A DNA stretch of 7,370 bases, taken from the NCBI GenBank assembly GCA_964625225.1, contig CAZVAR010000164.1:1-7370 (forward strand), written 5' to 3'. Each line of letters opens with the position of its first letter. Positions within the stretch are counted from its first letter, which is position 1. Below, in pieces: positions 4,935-7,370 of the stretch. The translations under genes were made by a program, and so were the position numbers. The DNA comes from CAZVAR01 sp964625225 (GTDB taxonomy: Bacteria > Pseudomonadota > Alphaproteobacteria > JAJUGE01). The notes under the pieces were generated by a model. It was given only the letters and a program-made list of their open reading frames with translations. It made no database searches and was not told the origin of the DNA.

Positions 4935-5779
4935 TTCTCAGTGGTAATGCCCGGATCGCCGGGGTGATGGGCTGGCCGGTCGCACACTCGCGCTCGCCGC
5001 GCCTGCACGGCTTCTGGCTCGATCGCCACCGCATCGACGGTGCCTACGTCCCGCTCGCGGTCCGGCCGGAAGACCTGGAGGCGGCGTTGCGGGCGCTGCC
5101 GCGCCTCGGCTTCCGCGGTGTGAATCTGACCGTGCCGCACAAGGAGACCGCGCTCGCGCTGCTGGACGAGGTCGATCCTGAGGCGCGCCGGATCGGCGCC
5201 GTCAACACCGTCGCGGTCACGCAAGACGGCCGCTTGCGGGGATGGAACACCGATGCGTTTGGCTTCCTCGAGCATCTCCGCGCCGCCGCGCCGGCATGGC
5301 GCCCGGCCGCCGGCGCGGCCGTCGTGCTCGGTGCGGGCGGCGCGGCGCGGGCGGTGTGCAGCGCCCTGGTCGGGGCGGGCGTGGCGGAGATCCGGCTGAC
5401 CAACCGCACCCGCAGCCGCGCCGAGGCCGTGGCCGCGGCGATCGGCGGGCCGGTCCGGGTCGTGGACTGGGCGGCGCGGGAAACGGCCCTGGACGGCGTG
5501 GGGCTGCTGGTCAACACGACGACGCTCGGCATGGTGGGGCAGCCCGCGCTCGATCTCGATCTCGACCCGCTGCCGCCGGCGGCCACGGTCTACGACATCG
5601 TGTACGCGCCGCTGGAGACGCCGCTCCTGCGCGCGGCGGCGCGGCGCGGCAATCCGACGGTCGACGGGCTCGGCATGCTGCTGCACCAGGCGCGGCCCGG
5701 TTTCGCGGCCTGGTTCGGAGTGGAGCCGGCGGTGGACGCGGAACTGCGGGCGTTCGTGCTGGAGGGGCTGTCCGGATGA
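4931..5779 (+). CDS. aroE: Shikimate dehydrogenase (NADP+)
   Basis: AroE reduces 3-dehydroshikimate to shikimate with NADPH in the aromatic amino acid pathway, in the cytosol. The product is 282 aa, typical. The shikimate-binding region GWPVAHSRSPRLHG (14-27) has the Ser20-x-Ser22 pair. The catalytic Lys71 lies in NLTVPHKE (65-72), and Asp108 in NTDAFGF (106-112). The NADP-binding fold shows VLGAGGAARAV (132-142), followed by NRTRSRA (158-164), whose arginines fit recognition of the 2'-phosphate. NTTTLGM and the C-terminal DGLGMLLHQA are conserved. The start is GTG at 4931, overlapping the maf stop by 4 bp (GTGA). Homology of the type SGNARIAGVMGWPVAHS supports it over the internal ATG at residue 13. 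There is no clear Shine-Dalgarno, in keeping with translational coupling to maf. Confidence 0.96.
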   Translation: MILSGNARIAGVMGWPVAHSRSPRLHGFWLDRHRIDGAYVPLAVRPEDLEAALRALPRLGFRGVNLTVPHKETALALLDEVDPEARRIGAVNTVAVTQDGRLRGWNTDAFGFLEHLRAAAPAWRPAAGAAVVLGAGGAARAVCSALVGAGVAEIRLTNRTRSRAEAVAAAIGGPVRVVDWAARETALDGVGLLVNTTTLGMVGQPALDLDLDPLPPAATVYDIVYAPLETPLLRAAARRGNPTVDGLGMLLHQARPGFAAWFGVEPAVDAELRAFVLEGLSG

Positions 5780-6399
5780 GGCCTCTGGTCGTCGGCCTGA
5801 CCGGTTCGATCGGCATGGGCAAGAGCACCGCCGCGGCGATGCTGCGCGATCTCGGCCTTCCGGTGTTCGATGCCGATGCGACCGTGCACGCGCTGCTCGC
5901 CCGCGGCGGCGCCGCCGTGCCGGCGATCGCCGCGGCGTTTCCCGGAACGGTCCGCGACGGCGCCGTGGACCGTGCCGAGCTCGGCCGACGGGTCTTCGGC
6001 GACGAGGAGGCGCGGCGGCGGCTGGAGCGTATCGTCCATCCCCTCGTCCATCAGGCGGAGCGGCGCTTTCTCGCCCGCGCCGCGCGCGAGCGCCGGCCGG
6101 TCGTGGTCCGCGACGTGCCGCTCCTCTTCGAGACCGGCGGTGACCGCCGCTGCGACGCCACCATCGTCGTCTCGGCACCGCCCCACATCCAAGCGCAGCG
6201 GGTGCTTGCCCGGCCGGGCATGACCCCGGAGAAGTTCGCGGGCATTCTGCGGGCGCAGATGCCGGACGCGGAGAAGCGCCGCCGCGCCGATTTCGTGATC
6301 CCCACCGGCCAGGGCCGCAGGGTCACGCGCGACCGCCTCGCTGCGGTCGTCCGGCGCTTGCGGCAACGGCGGGTGCGGAGGAAGTGCCGTCATGCGTGA
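5776..6399 (+). CDS. coaE: Dephospho-CoA kinase
   Basis: CoaE phosphorylates the 3'-hydroxyl of the ribose of dephospho-CoA, the last step of coenzyme A synthesis. The product is 207 aa, normal. The Walker A motif GSIGMGKST lies at 10-18, right after VVGLT. VFDADATVHALL (31-42) carries the conserved catalytic-type Asp34. IVHPLVH (86-92) and the core element VVRDVPLLFETGG (110-122) are typical. The lid-region arginines lie in RVLARPGMTPEKFAGILRAQ (142-161), followed by KRRRADFVIPTG. The C-terminus is strongly basic (RRLRQRRVRRKCRHA), which is unremarkable in a G+C-rich genome. The start ATG overlaps the aroE stop by 4 bp (ATGA), with GGAGG 10 nt upstream; its own stop lies inside the dnaQ start region. 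Confidence 0.96.
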   Translation: MRPLVVGLTGSIGMGKSTAAAMLRDLGLPVFDADATVHALLARGGAAVPAIAAAFPGTVRDGAVDRAELGRRVFGDEEARRRLERIVHPLVHQAERRFLARAARERRPVVVRDVPLLFETGGDRRCDATIVVSAPPHIQAQRVLARPGMTPEKFAGILRAQMPDAEKRRRADFVIPTGQGRRVTRDRLAAVVRRLRQRRVRRKCRHA

Positions 6400-7066
6400 G
6401 ATCGTACTCGACACGGAGACCACCGGCCTCGATCCGCTCAACGGCGACCGCATTGTCGAAATCGGGTGCGTGGAGCTGGTCAACCACGTCCCGACCGGCC
6501 GCACCTGGCACGAATATGTCAATCCGGAGCGCGATGTGCCGGCGGACGCCGTGGCCGTGCACGGGCTCACGACCGAGATGCTGCGCGACAAGCCGGTGTT
6601 CGCCGCGCTGGCCGAGGCGTTCCTCGACTTCATCGGGGACGCCCCGCTGGTCATCCACAACGGCGCCTTCGACATGGCCTTCCTCAATGCGGAGCTGCGC
6701 CGCTGCGGCCGCCCGGAACTCCCCGCGGGACGGCTGATCGACACGCTGGAGATCGCCCGCAAGCGCTTTCCCGGCGCGCCCAACAGCCTCGACGCGCTCT
6801 GCCGCCGCTTCGGGATCGATGCCACGGCGCGGACCAAGCACGGTGCCCTGATCGACTGCGACCTGCTGGCCGCGGTCTATCTCGAGCTGATCGGCGGCCG
6901 CCAGCCGGGCTTCGCCCTCCTGGACCAGGCTGCCGCGACGGCGACGGCGGTGGTGACCCCGGACCGCCCGCCGCGGCCGCCGCGCCCGCACGCGCCGAGC
7001 GCGGCCGAGCTCGCCGCGCACGCCGCCTTCCTGGACCAGCTCACCGACCCGATCTGGCGCCGTTAG
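6392..7066 (+). CDS. dnaQ: DNA polymerase III epsilon subunit (3'-5' proofreading exonuclease)
   Basis: DnaQ proofreads newly made DNA as part of the polymerase III core (alpha-epsilon-theta). The product is 224 aa, near the usual 230-245. The DEDDh exonuclease motifs are intact: ExoI VLDTETTGLD (Asp7, Glu9), ExoII IHNGAFDMAFLN (Asp94) and ExoIII KHGALIDCDLLA (His150, Asp155). These match E. coli D12, E14, D103, H162 and D167. After the catalytic domain GGRQPGFALLDQ (168-179) aligns with the E. coli clamp-binding QTSMAF region. A Pro/Arg-rich linker (190-200) and a C-terminal helix-like segment ending FLDQLTDPIWRR follow, probably the part that binds the alpha PHP domain. The start overlaps coaE by 8 bp; GGAGG lies 10 nt upstream. 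It is the last gene of the operon before a 304-bp gap. Confidence 0.96.
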   Translation: MREIVLDTETTGLDPLNGDRIVEIGCVELVNHVPTGRTWHEYVNPERDVPADAVAVHGLTTEMLRDKPVFAALAEAFLDFIGDAPLVIHNGAFDMAFLNAELRRCGRPELPAGRLIDTLEIARKRFPGAPNSLDALCRRFGIDATARTKHGALIDCDLLAAVYLELIGGRQPGFALLDQAAATATAVVTPDRPPRPPRPHAPSAAELAAHAAFLDQLTDPIWRR

Positions 7067-7126
7067 CGCCCGCCCCGTCACCGCCGCCCGCGCCGCCGCG
7101 TGCAGCCGGGCTTCGCGGGGCGGGCG
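7067..7126 (+). terminator. 11-bp inverted repeat just after dnaQ, possible terminator structure
   Basis: CGCCCGCCCCG (7067-7077) begins directly after the dnaQ stop codon and is matched perfectly by CGGGGCGGGCG at 7116-7126. The 38-nt loop is itself very G+C-rich. There is no T-run after the second arm, so it is not a canonical intrinsic terminator. It could help end the operon together with Rho, or protect the mRNA 3' end. G+C-rich DNA yields such repeats by chance more readily than average DNA. Confidence 0.35.
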
Positions 7127-7370
7127 AAGGCGTTCCCCGGGGTTCGGGACGGCGCGTCGCGCCTCGCCGCCGCGGGACAGTGACGCGTCGCCGAACGGCC
7201 GGCCCCGTTTCCGAGCACAATCTCCTCGCCCTGAGCGGTCCGTGCAGCGGTCGGCGTGGACACCCGTCCGCCTGCCGAACGGATCGACGGAAAACAACTT
7301 TTGAATCCCGGATGCGGATGTGCTCTATCATTACGGAAAAATCGAAGATTTGACGTGTCGCATCCGCTTA
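7127..7370. other. Non-coding stretch at the right edge
   Basis: I recognise no gene here on either strand; open frames give low-complexity Arg/Pro/Ala-rich translations typical of chance frames in G+C-rich DNA. The left part is very G+C-rich and contains small palindromes such as GGCCGGCC. From about 7290 composition turns AT-rich, as in a promoter region for a gene beyond the edge. In related genomes secB is often found near dnaQ, but no SecB coding sequence is visible here. Confidence 0.5.
7301..7331 (+). promoter_or_regulatory. Weak promoter candidate in the AT-rich tail
   Basis: TTGAAT (7301-7306) and TATCAT (7326-7331, 5 of 6 to TATAAT) lie in the AT-rich tail, but the 19-bp spacer is longer than ideal. 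A TTGACG at 7350-7355 could be another -35 whose -10 would lie past the window. Either would serve a rightward gene outside the window. Confidence 0.25.

Noticed and set aside
5545..5570. Short tandem CTCGAT repeats in aroE
   Set aside because: They simply encode an in-frame LDLDLDP stretch of the protein; there is no sign of a separate element.
7041..7331. Minus-strand open frame after dnaQ as a possible gene such as secB
   Set aside because: The translation is low-complexity Arg/Pro/Gly/Ala with no SecB or other recognisable motif, and it overlaps the dnaQ end.
1..7370. Mobile element, CRISPR array, toxin-antitoxin or defence system
   Set aside because: No transposase, integrase, direct-repeat arrays or accessory genes are seen; every well-supported gene is a conserved core gene in conserved order.

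Overview
The window is G+C-rich (roughly two thirds G+C) chromosomal DNA. Gene content and order point to an alphaproteobacterium, most likely a Rhodospirillales relative; this is inferred from order and protein character, not from a database search. There are nine genes, all housekeeping, in two groups that point away from a 414-bp non-coding gap at 3055-3468.

Left group, minus strand, reading leftward from the gap: hemE (uroporphyrinogen decarboxylase), hemH (ferrochelatase), hemJ (HemJ-type protoporphyrinogen oxidase) and the 5' end of rho (transcription termination factor), which runs off the window at base 1. hemE and hemH overlap by 4 bp and hemH and hemJ are 14 bp apart, so they form a haem operon. 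About 200-240 bp separate hemJ from rho. That stretch holds a candidate rho promoter, a small hairpin, a C-rich and G-poor leader, and a CRP/FNR-like palindrome.

Right group, plus strand: ppsR (PPDK/PEP synthase regulatory protein, DUF299), maf (Maf/YceF-like nucleotide pyrophosphatase), aroE (shikimate dehydrogenase), coaE (dephospho-CoA kinase) and dnaQ (DNA polymerase III epsilon). Neighbours overlap by 1, 4, 4 and 8 bp, so this looks like a single translationally coupled operon. After dnaQ come 304 bp without a recognisable gene: first very G+C-rich with an 11-bp inverted repeat, then an AT-rich tail that may be the promoter region of the next gene.

The most interesting part is the hemE-ppsR gap. 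In Caulobacter and Rickettsia the chromosomal replication origin lies between hemE and the ppsR homologue (RP001). Here the same gap holds three 8-of-9 matches to the DnaA box, two 7-of-9 matches, an AT-rich stretch (about 44% G+C), six GANTC (CcrM-type) methylation sites, and a candidate hemE promoter that overlaps a DnaA box and a GANTC site. I call it a probable oriC. All nine genes are then transcribed in the direction of fork movement. I saw no mobile element, CRISPR array, tRNA or rRNA, and no sign of horizontal transfer.
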